The notes under the pieces: generated by a model
Database searches by the model: none
Told to the model about the DNA's origin: nothing
What the model saw: the letters and a program-made list of their open reading frames with translations, nothing else
Position numbers and translations under genes: made by a program
Origin: Bacteroidales bacterium
Lineage (GTDB): Bacteria; Bacteroidota; Bacteroidia; Bacteroidales; UBA932
Assembly: GCA_030695025.1 (NCBI GenBank)
Contig: JAUYTX010000024.1
Span: 46,342 to 110,341, forward strand
Length of the DNA stretch: 64,000 nucleotides
Reading direction: 5' to 3'
In this document: positions 8,009 to 16,734 of the stretch, piece after piece
Layout: each line of letters starts with the position of its first letter
Position numbering within the stretch: position 1 is the stretch's first letter

Positions 8009-9064
8009 TTACTTATCAGACAGTTGTCTGTACTTATCCAGACGCTTTTTCCAGCGCTCTCTTGCGTACTGCTGCATATCGGGATTAACATCCCTTTCGT
8101 CCATGATTTCGAGCCCCAGAATTGTCTCAATTACATCTTCGAGTGTAACTATTCCCTCAAACCCTCCATATTCATCAACCACTAAAGCAATGTGTGCTTT
8201 TTTGGATAGAAGCCTCTCCCATAAGACAGTAAGCGGCTGAAAGTTTGGAACAACTGTAATCTCTCTTTTAATGGATTTTAGTTTAACTCCAAAATTGTCG
8301 TTGGCCACATTTTCAATAACGTCCTGTCTGTGGACAAAACCGATAATATCCTCTTTTCCGGTAGCAGAATAGATTGGTATTCGGGAAAAGTTTCTGTAGT
8401 TTTTATTGTTATGAAACTCTTCAATTGTCATCTCTTCAGATGCTCTCTCCACGACTACACGTGGCGTCATAACATCTTCTACCTTAACCCCTCTGAGTTT
8501 TATTATGTTTTGTATAATACGATTTTCTGCACTGCCGATCAGACCCTCCTCCTCACCAATGTTAACCATTGCAGAGAACTCTTCACGACTTACAGATGCA
8601 TTATCTCTCCCCCCCTTCGAAATAATTTTGGTCAACCCCTCTGAAATGACCACAAGAGGATAAGTTATAAAAACCATTATGTTAATAATCTTTGCTGACC
8701 CCATAGCTATTGATTTCCAATAGTATGCGCCAATAGTTTTAGGAAGAATTTCAGAAAAGACCAGTATAAGGATTGTGAGGGTAGCAGAAATCAGCCCAAA
8801 AGAGATATTATTAAAGACCAGTGTGGCCTGTGCTCCCACCCCTGCAGCTCCAATTGTGTGTGCAATTGTGTTAAGAGAGAGTATTGCAGAGAGCGGCCTG
8901 TCTATATTCTGTTTTAACCTTTTAAACAGCGCCCCCGCTTTTACTCCCTGCTCCTCTTTCATAGATACAAACGACATGGGTGTCGTAAGCAATACCGCCT
9001 CCATTACCGAGCACAGAAATGAAACAGAGAGTGCAAGAAACAGGTAAAAAAGCAATAGGCCCAT
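8009..9064 (-). CDS. CNNM/DUF21 membrane protein with CBS pair
   Basis: 351 residues. An N-terminal DUF21/CNNM transmembrane domain (about 1-165; hydrophobic segments near 3-22, 80-100, 105-125 and 130-150) is followed by two CBS motifs (about 190-325; VEDVMTPRVVVERASEEMTIEEF and HIALVVDEYGGFEGIVTLEDVIETILG). Family members are implicated in divalent cation transport or efflux at the inner membrane. The C-terminal CorC_HlyC domain found in longer relatives (about 420-450 residues) is missing; the protein ends shortly after the CBS pair, as in other Bacteroidota members. Confidence 0.88.
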   Translation of the reverse strand: MGLLLFYLFLALSVSFLCSVMEAVLLTTPMSFVSMKEEQGVKAGALFKRLKQNIDRPLSAILSLNTIAHTIGAAGVGAQATLVFNNISFGLISATLTILILVFSEILPKTIGAYYWKSIAMGSAKIINIMVFITYPLVVISEGLTKIISKGGRDNASVSREEFSAMVNIGEEEGLIGSAENRIIQNIIKLRGVKVEDVMTPRVVVERASEEMTIEEFHNNKNYRNFSRIPIYSATGKEDIIGFVHRQDVIENVANDNFGVKLKSIKREITVVPNFQPLTVLWERLLSKKAHIALVVDEYGGFEGIVTLEDVIETILGLEIMDERDVNPDMQQYARERWKKRLDKYRQLSDK

Positions 9065-9180
9065 TTAATTGTGTTTTTTATATTGTTTCTTAAAACGATT
9101 TAAAGGACTGCATATTAAGTTACCCTAAATACAATTAGATTATAAAAGGTATTATACTATTTCAATACGTCAGTTTGTCA

Positions 9181-10947
9181 CTAAGACTTCTTAACTGTAC
9201 TCTTCAAAAAAAGCTCGTCCATCTGGGTAGCATCAATTGCAGAAGGGGCATCAAGCATTACGTCTCGACCCGCATTGTTTTTAGGGAAGGCGATGTAGTC
9301 TCTGATTGTCTCCTGTCCGCCAAACAGGGCGCAAAAACGGTCAAAACCGAATGCAATACCACCGTGAGGAGGCGCTCCAAACTTAAATGCGTTAATAATA
9401 AAGCCGAATTTGTAATCTGCCTCTTCTGAGCCGAAGCCAAGAACTTCAAACATTCTCTTCTGAACGGCTGAGTCGTGTATTCTGATTGAACCTCCGCCAA
9501 TCTCAGTACCGTTAAGTACAAAGTCATAGGCATTGGCACACACATTAGCGATATCTTCTCTGTTACTGCTGTAGAACTTACCCATGTCCTCTGGCTTTGG
9601 TGAGGTAAATGGATGGTGCATAGCGTAGAATCTTTGAGTCTCTTCATCCCACTCCAAAAGCGGAAAGTCATAAACCCATAGTGGTGCATAGTGGTCGCTC
9701 TTTCTAAATCCAAGGCGGTTACCCATTTCAATACGGAGTGTTCCCATTGCATCCTGTGTCTTTTTCTTGTCACCGGCCAAAACGAGAATAAGGTCACCCG
9801 ATTTCGCTCCTGTCTCATTTGCAATAGCAGTGAGATCTTCCGGTGTATAAAACTTATCAACCGATGACTTAATTCCATCTTCGGCCAGTCTGATGTAAAC
9901 AAGCCCTTTTGCTCCAACCTGAGGCCTTTTCACCCACTCGGTAATCTCATCAAGTTGCTTTCTGGTATAGGATGCAGCTCCCTCAACACAAATCGCTCCT
10001 ACATATTCTGCACTGTCAAATACGGCAAAATCTTTACCTCCGGTAAGGTGCTTTATCTCGGTTATTTTCATCCCAAACCTGATATCCGGTTTGTCAGAAC
10101 CGTAATACTTCATGGCGTCGGCATAGGAGATTCTTGGAAACTGCTCGTTCATTTCAAGACCCAGAACATTTTTAAAAAGGGCCTTTATCATTCCCTCAAA
10201 GGTGTTGAGAATGTCTTCCCTCTCAACAAAAGACATTTCGCAGTCTATTTGTGTAAACTCCGGCTGACGGTCGGCTCGTAAGTCTTCGTCACGGAAACAG
10301 CGTACAATCTGAAAATATTTATCATAGCCGGCAACCATCAAGAGTTGCTTGAATGTTTGCGGACTTTGAGGCAGGGCATAAAATTCGCCCGGATTCATTC
10401 TTGAAGGAACAACAAAATCTCTTGCACCCTCAGGTGTAGATTTAATAAGAACAGGAGTCTCTACCTCAATAAAGCCAATTCCGTCCAGGTACTTTCTTGT
10501 CTCCTGAGCCATTTTGTGCCTAAGCTCAAGCGCCTTTTTAAGAGGTGCTCTTCTAAGGTCGAGGTAACGGTACTTTGCACGAATCTCCTCACCGCCATCT
10601 GTCTCATCCTCAATTGTAAACGGAGGTGTTTGAGATGCATTAAGAAGATTGATCTCCGAAAGTTTTATTTCAACATCACCTGTTAGAATCTTGCTGTTTT
10701 TGCTTGTCCTTTCAGTAACAATCCCTGTTGCCTGAATCACATACTCACGACCGAGCTTTTCGGCTGTGGTGTTCAGATCCGGGCTTGCGCTCTCGTCAAC
10801 AACAAGCTGGGTAATTCCATAACGGTCTCTAAGGTCAATGAAACTCATCCCTCCCATTTTACGGATTTTTTGAACCCAGCCGGCAAGAGTAACCTTCTCT
10901 CCGGCATTATTTAAGCGCAGCTCCCCGCAAGTGTGTGTTCTGTACAT
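9181..10947 (-). CDS. aspS: Aspartyl-tRNA synthetase
   Basis: Class II aminoacyl-tRNA synthetase charging tRNA-Asp (588 residues, bacterial type). An N-terminal OB fold (about 1-105, [26 protein letters not shown]) precedes the catalytic core with motif 2 ([16 protein letters not shown]), the bacterial GAD insertion around 290-400, and motif 3 ([15 protein letters not shown]) near the C-terminus. I start at the ATG at 10945-10947 ([11 protein letters not shown]), the conserved family N-terminus; nine further residues are readable upstream but are not conserved. Nothing unusual. Confidence 0.96.
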   Translation of the reverse strand: MYRTHTCGELRLNNAGEKVTLAGWVQKIRKMGGMSFIDLRDRYGITQLVVDESASPDLNTTAEKLGREYVIQATGIVTERTSKNSKILTGDVEIKLSEINLLNASQTPPFTIEDETDGGEEIRAKYRYLDLRRAPLKKALELRHKMAQETRKYLDGIGFIEVETPVLIKSTPEGARDFVVPSRMNPGEFYALPQSPQTFKQLLMVAGYDKYFQIVRCFRDEDLRADRQPEFTQIDCEMSFVEREDILNTFEGMIKALFKNVLGLEMNEQFPRISYADAMKYYGSDKPDIRFGMKITEIKHLTGGKDFAVFDSAEYVGAICVEGAASYTRKQLDEITEWVKRPQVGAKGLVYIRLAEDGIKSSVDKFYTPEDLTAIANETGAKSGDLILVLAGDKKKTQDAMGTLRIEMGNRLGFRKSDHYAPLWVYDFPLLEWDEETQRFYAMHHPFTSPKPEDMGKFYSSNREDIANVCANAYDFVLNGTEIGGGSIRIHDSAVQKRMFEVLGFGSEEADYKFGFIINAFKFGAPPHGGIAFGFDRFCALFGGQETIRDYIAFPKNNAGRDVMLDAPSAIDATQMDELFLKSTVKKS

Positions 10948-11015
10948 GATATATCTCTTTTTTTCTTTATTCAAATGAGGTGCAAATATAAGAATAAATC
11001 AGAAAGGGGTATTTG

Positions 11016-11825
11016 TTAATTTTTGACAGGCTTGTACTTTGCTGCCTCGGGGAGGATTTTTTTAATTTCGGCAATACGTTTCTCGTCTGAAGGGTGAGTG
11101 CTAAAGAAATCAGACTTGTTAGCAGCACTACTACTCGTCTTCTCCCAAAAACCGGGAGCAACATTTATGTCATATCCTGCCATTGCCATAATGATAAGTC
11201 CCAGCCGATCAGCTTCATATTCATGCTTTCTTGAGTATGGGAGCAGCACTCCCAACTGAGAACCCAAGCCAAATGCGACCTGAAATATCATTTGCTTTTT
11301 CTGGTCCTCGCTGCCGATGAATGCCGAAATTGCCTGCCCGGCCATACCCATCATAACCTCCTGGCTCATACGCTCATTTCCGTGTTTTGCTAGCGCGTGG
11401 GCAATTTCGTGTCCCATTACTACCGCAACAAGGTCGGGTGTATTTGTGATTTTCATAATTCCTTCATAGAAAACAATGTTTCCGTTTGGAAGACAGAATG
11501 CATTTACCTGATCGTTCTCAATCACCTCGTATTTCCAGTCAAATCCTTCGGCCTCTTTCTGCCAGCCGTTTTTTGTAAGGTAGCTTTCAACTGCCCGGGT
11601 GAGATCTTCTCCCACCTTTTTAACTGTGGCATTATGTGCTCTGTTTGTAGAGATTTTTGATTCACTCATAATCTCGGTATATGCCTTATCGCTAAGTGCT
11701 GTGATGTCTCCCTGATTGTATAACAGCAGCTGATTTCTGCCCGTTATCATTACCTTTCCGCAAGAAACAACCAGCATGGATACAAGTAGTGCCATTAGTA
11801 TGATTGTTAGGTTTATTCTCTTCAT
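11016..11825 (-). CDS. M48-family metalloprotease lipoprotein
   Basis: 269 residues. A lipoprotein signal (lipobox LVVSC, Cys22) is followed by a zinc-protease domain: HEIAH at 139-143 supplies two His ligands and the catalytic Glu, and HEYEADRLGL near 203 the third ligand. The architecture is that of small periplasmic, membrane-anchored M48 proteases (LoiP/YggG-like) involved in outer-membrane protein quality control. It lies upstream of aspS on the same strand, 68 nt away, and could be co-transcribed with it. Confidence 0.9.
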   Translation of the reverse strand: MKRINLTIILMALLVSMLVVSCGKVMITGRNQLLLYNQGDITALSDKAYTEIMSESKISTNRAHNATVKKVGEDLTRAVESYLTKNGWQKEAEGFDWKYEVIENDQVNAFCLPNGNIVFYEGIMKITNTPDLVAVVMGHEIAHALAKHGNERMSQEVMMGMAGQAISAFIGSEDQKKQMIFQVAFGLGSQLGVLLPYSRKHEYEADRLGLIIMAMAGYDINVAPGFWEKTSSSAANKSDFFSTHPSDEKRIAEIKKILPEAAKYKPVKN

Positions 11826-11894
11826 AATTATTTAATTATTTGTTTAATTTTTTACAGGAACTCGTTTATCTCTTAATTCGTTTGTCTCTTGATT

Positions 11895-12773
11895 TTAATA
11901 GCTACCTCCCATTGCGTAGTACAATTCAAGGGTCCTTCGGATATCATCTATCTGAGCCTGTGGAATGTTGTGAACCGCAGAATAGTGCCTTCCGGCAAAT
12001 TTTACTTTTGCTGTATGGGAGCTGGCAAGAGCAAAGATAAGCTCCTTTTGTTTCTCTTTAAGCTCCATATCAAACCACTCCCAGATCTTTCCGTCACTGC
12101 CAAGACGGCGTTCTGTATAACCCGGCACAAGTTCAAAGGCATCTCCATTAATTGAAAACTGAACGGTTGTGAAGAAGAGCCAGGTGTCATCGTGGTATTG
12201 CGCCCTGAACCTTATGGCTCCCGGAATACCCTTTTTGACATGAAAGTAGCAATATATGTGATTTGAATTTGTGTGATATGGTGCCGCCTTTGGCCTGTAT
12301 GAGACCGGGCGTTTAGGGTCAAATTCATCTTTATGAACAGTAAAGTATGGCATGAGAGAGTCAATCTTTGGCTGATCAATTTTTGCCAAAATCTTAAAAG
12401 CTGCCAGGTTTTCCAGTATATTACGTTTGTCTATGGGAGAACTTACCTGAGAAAAAACCCTCTCTTCAATTGCACTCTCTACGCTCTCTCTTTCCGGCAC
12501 TTTTGCAGTAAAAGTAATATCCTCACCTTTGGAATTATAGAGAAAAAATCTTTTGGGAGGCGAATTATAGTCTTCCAAAGTCAACTTGAGTATTCCCGAT
12601 GACTTCAGGGAATTGCAGAACATTTCGTAGGCAGTCACAAAAGCGGCACTGTCGCTCTTTGCCTTTATCTCAACCGGCTGATCCTGCCCGAAAGCGTATT
12701 TGTAACTCTTTTCAAACTGACAGGAGGTTATTAGTAAAATTGCCGGGAGCAATAGAATGAGAAACTTTTTCAT
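11895..12773 (-). CDS. Lipoprotein of unknown function
   Basis: 292 residues with a lipoprotein signal peptide (MKKFLILLLPAILLITSC, Cys18). The rest is soluble and mixed alpha/beta by inspection: SDSAAFVTAYEMFCNSL, YNSPPKRFFLYNSKGEDITF, and a region with TWLFFTTVQFSINGDAFELVPG that looks like a beta-sandwich core. No catalytic motif is recognisable. The gene lies in a run of leftward envelope genes, 69 nt upstream of the M48 protease. I do not recognise the family. Confidence 0.7.
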   Translation of the reverse strand: MKKFLILLLPAILLITSCQFEKSYKYAFGQDQPVEIKAKSDSAAFVTAYEMFCNSLKSSGILKLTLEDYNSPPKRFFLYNSKGEDITFTAKVPERESVESAIEERVFSQVSSPIDKRNILENLAAFKILAKIDQPKIDSLMPYFTVHKDEFDPKRPVSYRPKAAPYHTNSNHIYCYFHVKKGIPGAIRFRAQYHDDTWLFFTTVQFSINGDAFELVPGYTERRLGSDGKIWEWFDMELKEKQKELIFALASSHTAKVKFAGRHYSAVHNIPQAQIDDIRRTLELYYAMGGSY

Positions 12774-12790
12774 ACGGCAAATAAATATTA

Positions 12791-12836
12791 GAGGACTCCT
12801 GCTTTGTCCAAAATTAATGAACCGGCAGGAATCCTC
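12791..12836. repeat. Inverted repeat between two leftward genes
   Basis: GAGGACTCCTGC (12791-12802) and GCAGGAATCCTC (12825-12836) can pair at 11 of 12 positions around a 22-nt loop. It sits between the anti-sigma/barrel gene and the lipoprotein gene and may be a weak terminator or mRNA-stability hairpin; no T-run follows on the minus strand. Confidence 0.4.
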
Positions 12837-12859
12837 TCAAATTTACAAAATAAAGCCGA

Positions 12860-14098
12860 TTATCTGAACGAAATTTTGCAGGTAATTCCACTTGTCGTAA
12901 ATCTCACATCTTTTGACCCCATTCCCGTAAGAGGAATCTTAAGATAGGGCTCAATATGGAGGTTAAGTTTTGGAGAGATGCTCTTGCTGTATCCAACCAT
13001 CAGATTTATTCTCCCTGCCACATCAAACGACGAAAACGGTTCTGTCCTTTCTACTGTGGTGGTACGTACATCAACAAGCTTGTAAACTGTGTTCTCTTCG
13101 CCACTTGTCCCGTAAACAATGCTTGACTGCAACAACTGGTTATAGGAGGTTGTGCTGTAATTTTCTCCCAGATAGGCAAGAGATGAGAAGCCACCGGATA
13201 TGTAGTAACTCTCCGTTCTGTTATTTTTAAATTTCCAGGTAATATTGAGGGGGATATCCAGGTTTGTGATATTATATGAGGATTGCTGTATGGCAGAGAC
13301 TCCTGTTCCGTTTCCGGTTGCTGTCTCAATATCACGATATTCAACCTGGACACCTGTTGAGATATCTAAGTTCTTTGCAATTGCAATATCGAGATTTACT
13401 CCTCCTCCTATATTTAATGCAGACCCATCAGTTGCAGAGCTCATTCCCGGGGCCACATTAATACCAAATCTCACCTTACGTTCATGCCTCTCATTCTCAA
13501 TTAAAGCAAATGCCGTTCTTGAAGACATTGTCGCAGGAACTTGATATTTAGACTCCTCTGTGGGTTTTGGAGGTGTTGTTGCCGGCATTTGTCTCTTCGC
13601 AGGCTCTTGAATCTCAGCACTGTCAATTTGCTCCTTTAAAGCAGTCAGTTTTTTTACCTCTGTTTCCCTCTCAGGTTCTTTAACTATCTCCTCTTTGGTC
13701 TCAGTTATTTCGCTCTTTGCAATCAGTCTCTTTCCGCTAATTGCTTCTGAAGGGGCTTTTTTAACAATTTTAATCTGGTTTTGGCTTTTCCCGGCTTCAC
13801 CTCCTCTTTTAATAATATCTGAGTTTTCGGAAGGATTGATCTCTGTTCCTGTATCCGGCGTAGTTACAATTGCCGATACCTCTTCAATCTTTTGTGAAGT
13901 TTGGTCATTTTGGACACCAAATACAACCAGTGCAAGTACCACAGCGGCAGCAACTCCGGTTGAGATGTTTCTAAACAGTAAGAACCTTTTGCGCCTCTGT
14001 TTCAAACTGAACCTCTCCCAGCTTCCTTCAATGTACCCCTCTTCCTGCTCAGAAAGGGAGCTCTTTATTATCTCGCCGATATCCCTTTTATCTTTCAT
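12860..14098 (-). CDS. Single-pass membrane protein with C-terminal beta-barrel-like domain, presumed anti-sigma partner
   Basis: 412 residues. The N-terminal about 40 residues are charged and cytoplasmic-looking (KDKRDIGEIIKSSLSEQEEGYI), a hydrophobic helix follows at about 47-65 (STGVAAAVVLALVVFGV), then a long low-complexity charged linker (about 66-205), and finally about 200 residues with alternating hydrophobic beta-strands (FGINVAPGMSS, LDISTGVQVEYRDIE, YYISGGFSSLAYLG, LNLHIEPYLKIPL) ending in Phe-Arg like an outer-membrane barrel. It overlaps the ECF sigma gene by 4 nt, so it is probably its regulator. How one chain could link the inner membrane with a barrel domain is unclear. Confidence 0.7.
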   Translation of the reverse strand: MKDKRDIGEIIKSSLSEQEEGYIEGSWERFSLKQRRKRFLLFRNISTGVAAAVVLALVVFGVQNDQTSQKIEEVSAIVTTPDTGTEINPSENSDIIKRGGEAGKSQNQIKIVKKAPSEAISGKRLIAKSEITETKEEIVKEPERETEVKKLTALKEQIDSAEIQEPAKRQMPATTPPKPTEESKYQVPATMSSRTAFALIENERHERKVRFGINVAPGMSSATDGSALNIGGGVNLDIAIAKNLDISTGVQVEYRDIETATGNGTGVSAIQQSSYNITNLDIPLNITWKFKNNRTESYYISGGFSSLAYLGENYSTTSYNQLLQSSIVYGTSGEENTVYKLVDVRTTTVERTEPFSSFDVAGRINLMVGYSKSISPKLNLHIEPYLKIPLTGMGSKDVRFTTSGITCKISFR

Positions 14099-14658
14099 GA
14101 CCTGCCCGGTTTGTGGTTAAAATTAAATTCGTAAAGCTCTCTCATCCTTTTTCTCGCTCTTGTTAAATAGACTCTGGAGGTACTTTCGGGTATCTTTAGC
14201 TTTTTTGAAATCTCTTCGTGGCTGTACCCCTCAATATCAAAAAGGCAAAACACTGTTTTATGAATGTGTGGCAGATTGCCCAGCATTGCTGCTATTTCAC
14301 CCGCCGACAGACTGCTCTCCACTCCCGGAGTATCGTTTGGTATCCAATCCGGCAGCTCCTCCTGTAACAGCCTGTTTCTGCTGTTCCTTCTTATCCTGTC
14401 AATTGCCGTGTTTATCACAATCTTTCTCAACCACCCTTTAAAAGATTGAGTAGGATCAAATCTTGCGATCTCCGCAAAAACCTTCATAAAGCTGTCGTCC
14501 ACAGTTTCAACCGCCTCATCCCTGCTTTTGCTGTATAAAAGAGCAACACTTAAGGCATATCCGAAGTACGCTTTGTAGAGCGTCTCCTGTGCCTTTCTCT
14601 CTTTTCGGATACAGCCCTCTATTGTGGGTGCCGGGTTTTCGTAGTTGCTCTCTGCCAC
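14095..14658 (-). CDS. ECF-type RNA polymerase sigma factor
   Basis: 187 residues. Region 2 at about 20-90 contains RDEAVETVDDSFMKVFAEIARFDPTQSFKGWLRKIVINTAIDRIR; region 4 at about 125-180 contains LPHIHKTVFCLFDIEGYSHEEISKKLKIPESTSRVYLTRARKRM. It belongs to the large Bacteroidota ECF group that pairs with membrane-anchored partners. Its stop overlaps the start of the barrel-tailed membrane protein by 4 nt (ATGA-type coupling). The regulated genes are unknown, though the envelope genes downstream are candidates. Confidence 0.9.
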   Translation of the reverse strand: MAESNYENPAPTIEGCIRKERKAQETLYKAYFGYALSVALLYSKSRDEAVETVDDSFMKVFAEIARFDPTQSFKGWLRKIVINTAIDRIRRNSRNRLLQEELPDWIPNDTPGVESSLSAGEIAAMLGNLPHIHKTVFCLFDIEGYSHEEISKKLKIPESTSRVYLTRARKRMRELYEFNFNHKPGRS

Positions 14659-14697
14659 ACAATTTAATTTAGCCGATTAATACTGTTCGGTGTAAAT

Positions 14698-15630
14698 TTA
14701 GTTTACTGCTTTTAGTTTAACAACATATTTTAATATAGAGTAAGGCAAAACCTCTTCAATTATTATCCTATCTCTTACAAGCTCCTGTCTCACTTTACGA
14801 GGAATCACACACACGCTCTGTTTGAATGCAATTGAAGAAGGCATAACAAGAATTGCAGATCCTCCGGATTTCATCAATTTGAGCCCCTCTTCCAAACCCG
14901 GAACAGCATATTGGCTATTCAAAGGGAAAGAGGTCTCCTGCACAGTTTTGATTAAACCGTTATCAAGGTATTTCCTCTTAAAATCAATTGTAATAATATC
15001 TCCAAGACGAGGAGTGTTTCCGGTACCACCAATGCTGTCAACAAAGCAGAGGCCGGTTTCTGTCATAAGATAGCCGGGATAGTTTGCGTCCATGTATGCT
15101 ATTATTGAGTCCTTCTGAATGTTAAAAACTTCTGTCTCGCTCATTTTTCCAAGAACCTCAACATCTATTATGAAATTGCTTCTAGATGCAAAATGGTCAC
15201 TTACATAGCTTCCGAATGCAATATATGAAGGCATAAAGAAACGGTACTTTTCACCTGTTTTCATCAATTTAATTCCATAATCCAGCCCCTCCGGAATCAT
15301 CGTAAATGAATTTAAGTTAAACACTGCCGGAGTACCCTCTGTAAAGTTTGACTCAATAAGTGTTCCGTCAAGGAGTGAAATCGAGTAGAGGAATTTTACA
15401 ACATCATTTTTATTAAGTTGCGCTCCTGTGGCGTTAGTTTCCAATACTTTATAGTAAAAACCCAGATTGTGTTTCTGAGCCTGGATATCGTTCTGTGTCA
15501 GGTGATTTAGTATTTTCTCATCATCAATTTTCATCTGCTTCTTCAGGTCTGACTCCATCTTATTACACGAAGCAACTGACAATAAAAGCCCAAGACCGGC
15601 TAATAATAAATTTCTTCCTTTCATTTTCAT
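14698..15630 (-). CDS. FKBP-type peptidyl-prolyl isomerase lipoprotein with two domains
   Basis: 310 residues. The lipoprotein signal ends at LLSVASC (Cys22 or Cys20, depending on which of the two Met residues is used). Two FKBP-like domains follow, about 75-160 (VKFLYSISLLDGTLIESNF, GLDYGIKLMKTGEKYRFFMPSYIAFG) and about 205-290 (DIITIDFKRKYLDNGLI, GLEEGLKLMKSGGSAILVMPSSIAF). The enzyme would act as a folding helper on the periplasmic or outer-membrane side. Some aromatic active-site residues of classical FKBPs look changed in the second domain, so activity there is uncertain. Confidence 0.85.
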   Translation of the reverse strand: MKMKGRNLLLAGLGLLLSVASCNKMESDLKKQMKIDDEKILNHLTQNDIQAQKHNLGFYYKVLETNATGAQLNKNDVVKFLYSISLLDGTLIESNFTEGTPAVFNLNSFTMIPEGLDYGIKLMKTGEKYRFFMPSYIAFGSYVSDHFASRSNFIIDVEVLGKMSETEVFNIQKDSIIAYMDANYPGYLMTETGLCFVDSIGGTGNTPRLGDIITIDFKRKYLDNGLIKTVQETSFPLNSQYAVPGLEEGLKLMKSGGSAILVMPSSIAFKQSVCVIPRKVRQELVRDRIIIEEVLPYSILKYVVKLKAVN

Positions 15631-15657
15631 AGCAATTTCTCGATTATTTTAATTTGT

Positions 15658-16080
15658 TTATATAACTCTGTCTATCTCCATTTTAACCCTTGTTTTGCCT
15701 GGCCTGGCCGATGTTCCCGGATATGGGCTAACCTCAGTAATTTTCCATCTGTAGCCACCAATGTCAAACGGGTTTTCATTATGGGTGTACATATGCACCA
15801 TTGTATCTATTCTTTGTCTCTGGTAATAGATTTTAAAGAAAATATCTACATCTCCGGCCCAAATACAATACATATTTGCAGGACATCTGTAGTCTCTTAT
15901 ACTGTCAATCTCAAATGATAATTGCTCGTGAACATAGTATCGGTGATCTAACCTGAAACCATCTGTAAAATCATTATCAAAATTTTTTGAACAACCTTGT
16001 GTTGTTAAGGTGATTAAAGCTATGCCGGCGACAATCAGTGCCGACTTTAGATATGTTAGCTTATTAAGGGTGCTTTTCAT
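15658..16080 (-). CDS. Small lipoprotein with RCP-IWAG motif
   Basis: 140 residues. The signal peptide ends in TLTTQGC (lipobox, Cys30). The mature part contains DYRCPANMYCIWAGDVDIFF, a two-cysteine motif of a small beta-sandwich domain that occurs in many Bacteroidota lipoproteins of unknown role, followed by IGGYRWKITEVSPYPG and VKMEIDRV. It lies 27 nt upstream of the FKBP gene on the same strand and downstream of another small lipoprotein; the three may be one transcription unit. No function can be assigned. Confidence 0.75.
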   Translation of the reverse strand: MKSTLNKLTYLKSALIVAGIALITLTTQGCSKNFDNDFTDGFRLDHRYYVHEQLSFEIDSIRDYRCPANMYCIWAGDVDIFFKIYYQRQRIDTMVHMYTHNENPFDIGGYRWKITEVSPYPGTSARPGKTRVKMEIDRVI

Positions 16081-16137
16081 ATAAAATAATAATATTGTGA
16101 ATTTTAGTAAGAGTAGATAATTTGTGGGAGTAGATTA

Positions 16138-16614
16138 TTAGTAAGTGTAAATCAGTGGTGAATCCCAGTTATTCAGATTGATGTGAATCTTGTTGTAACC
16201 CTTGACCCTGATTGGTTTAAGGTCAAATGTGTATTTCTTTGTGAAGTAAGCCAGGCACATCTCCTTGTTCTCAAAGGTTACCTTCATATATCTCTGAATG
16301 GGCAAAGATTTCGCAATTATCTCTGAATCAACAAGACCAACCTTCCAAGTCATACCACTGCAACCACTTCCCGAGATTTCAATTTCGAGGTTATCTCCTA
16401 CAATGGCAGCTTTATTGAGTGTAAAATGGGAAGAGCCCTCTTCCAGAAATCTTGTGTAGCTCAATACAGCCACGCCCTCCTGATCCTCCACCGGAGGAGC
16501 TACCTGCTTAGTGCAGCTTAACGCAACAATACCAAATAATCCAATTACAAAAATCACTACCAGTAATTTTGGAGTGACCCTGAATCTTCTCGTTTTTGTA
16601 ACTCGGTTTTTCAT
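16138..16614 (-). CDS. Small lipoprotein of unknown function
   Basis: 158 residues with a basic N-terminus, a hydrophobic stretch and a lipobox (LFGIVALSC, Cys34). The mature protein starts with the acidic stretch PPVEDQEG and includes GSGCSGMTWKVGLVDS and a YFTKKYTFDLKPIRV strand pair. I do not recognise the domain. It is the first gene of a group with the RCP-IWAG lipoprotein and the FKBP isomerase, and is separated from the upstream nitroreductase-like gene by a clear terminator. Confidence 0.7.
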   Translation of the reverse strand: MKNRVTKTRRFRVTPKLLVVIFVIGLFGIVALSCTKQVAPPVEDQEGVAVLSYTRFLEEGSSHFTLNKAAIVGDNLEIEISGSGCSGMTWKVGLVDSEIIAKSLPIQRYMKVTFENKEMCLAYFTKKYTFDLKPIRVKGYNKIHINLNNWDSPLIYTY

Positions 16615-16676
16615 AATAAAAACTGTTTACAAGTCTATACGATTAAGTAACGGTTTTCGCTACAAGGATTAGCAAA

Positions 16677-16703
16677 AAACCCTCCGAAATTTCGGAGGGT
16701 TTT
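16677..16703. terminator. Bidirectional intrinsic terminator
   Basis: AAACCCTCCGAAA and TTTCGGAGGGTTT form an uninterrupted palindrome with A-rich and T-rich flanks. It lies 31 nt beyond the stop of the nitroreductase-like gene (minus strand) and isolates it from the lipoprotein genes that follow. Confidence 0.85.
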
Positions 16704-16734
16704 AATAATCGCGATTCATTTTTGTTGTTTCTGC

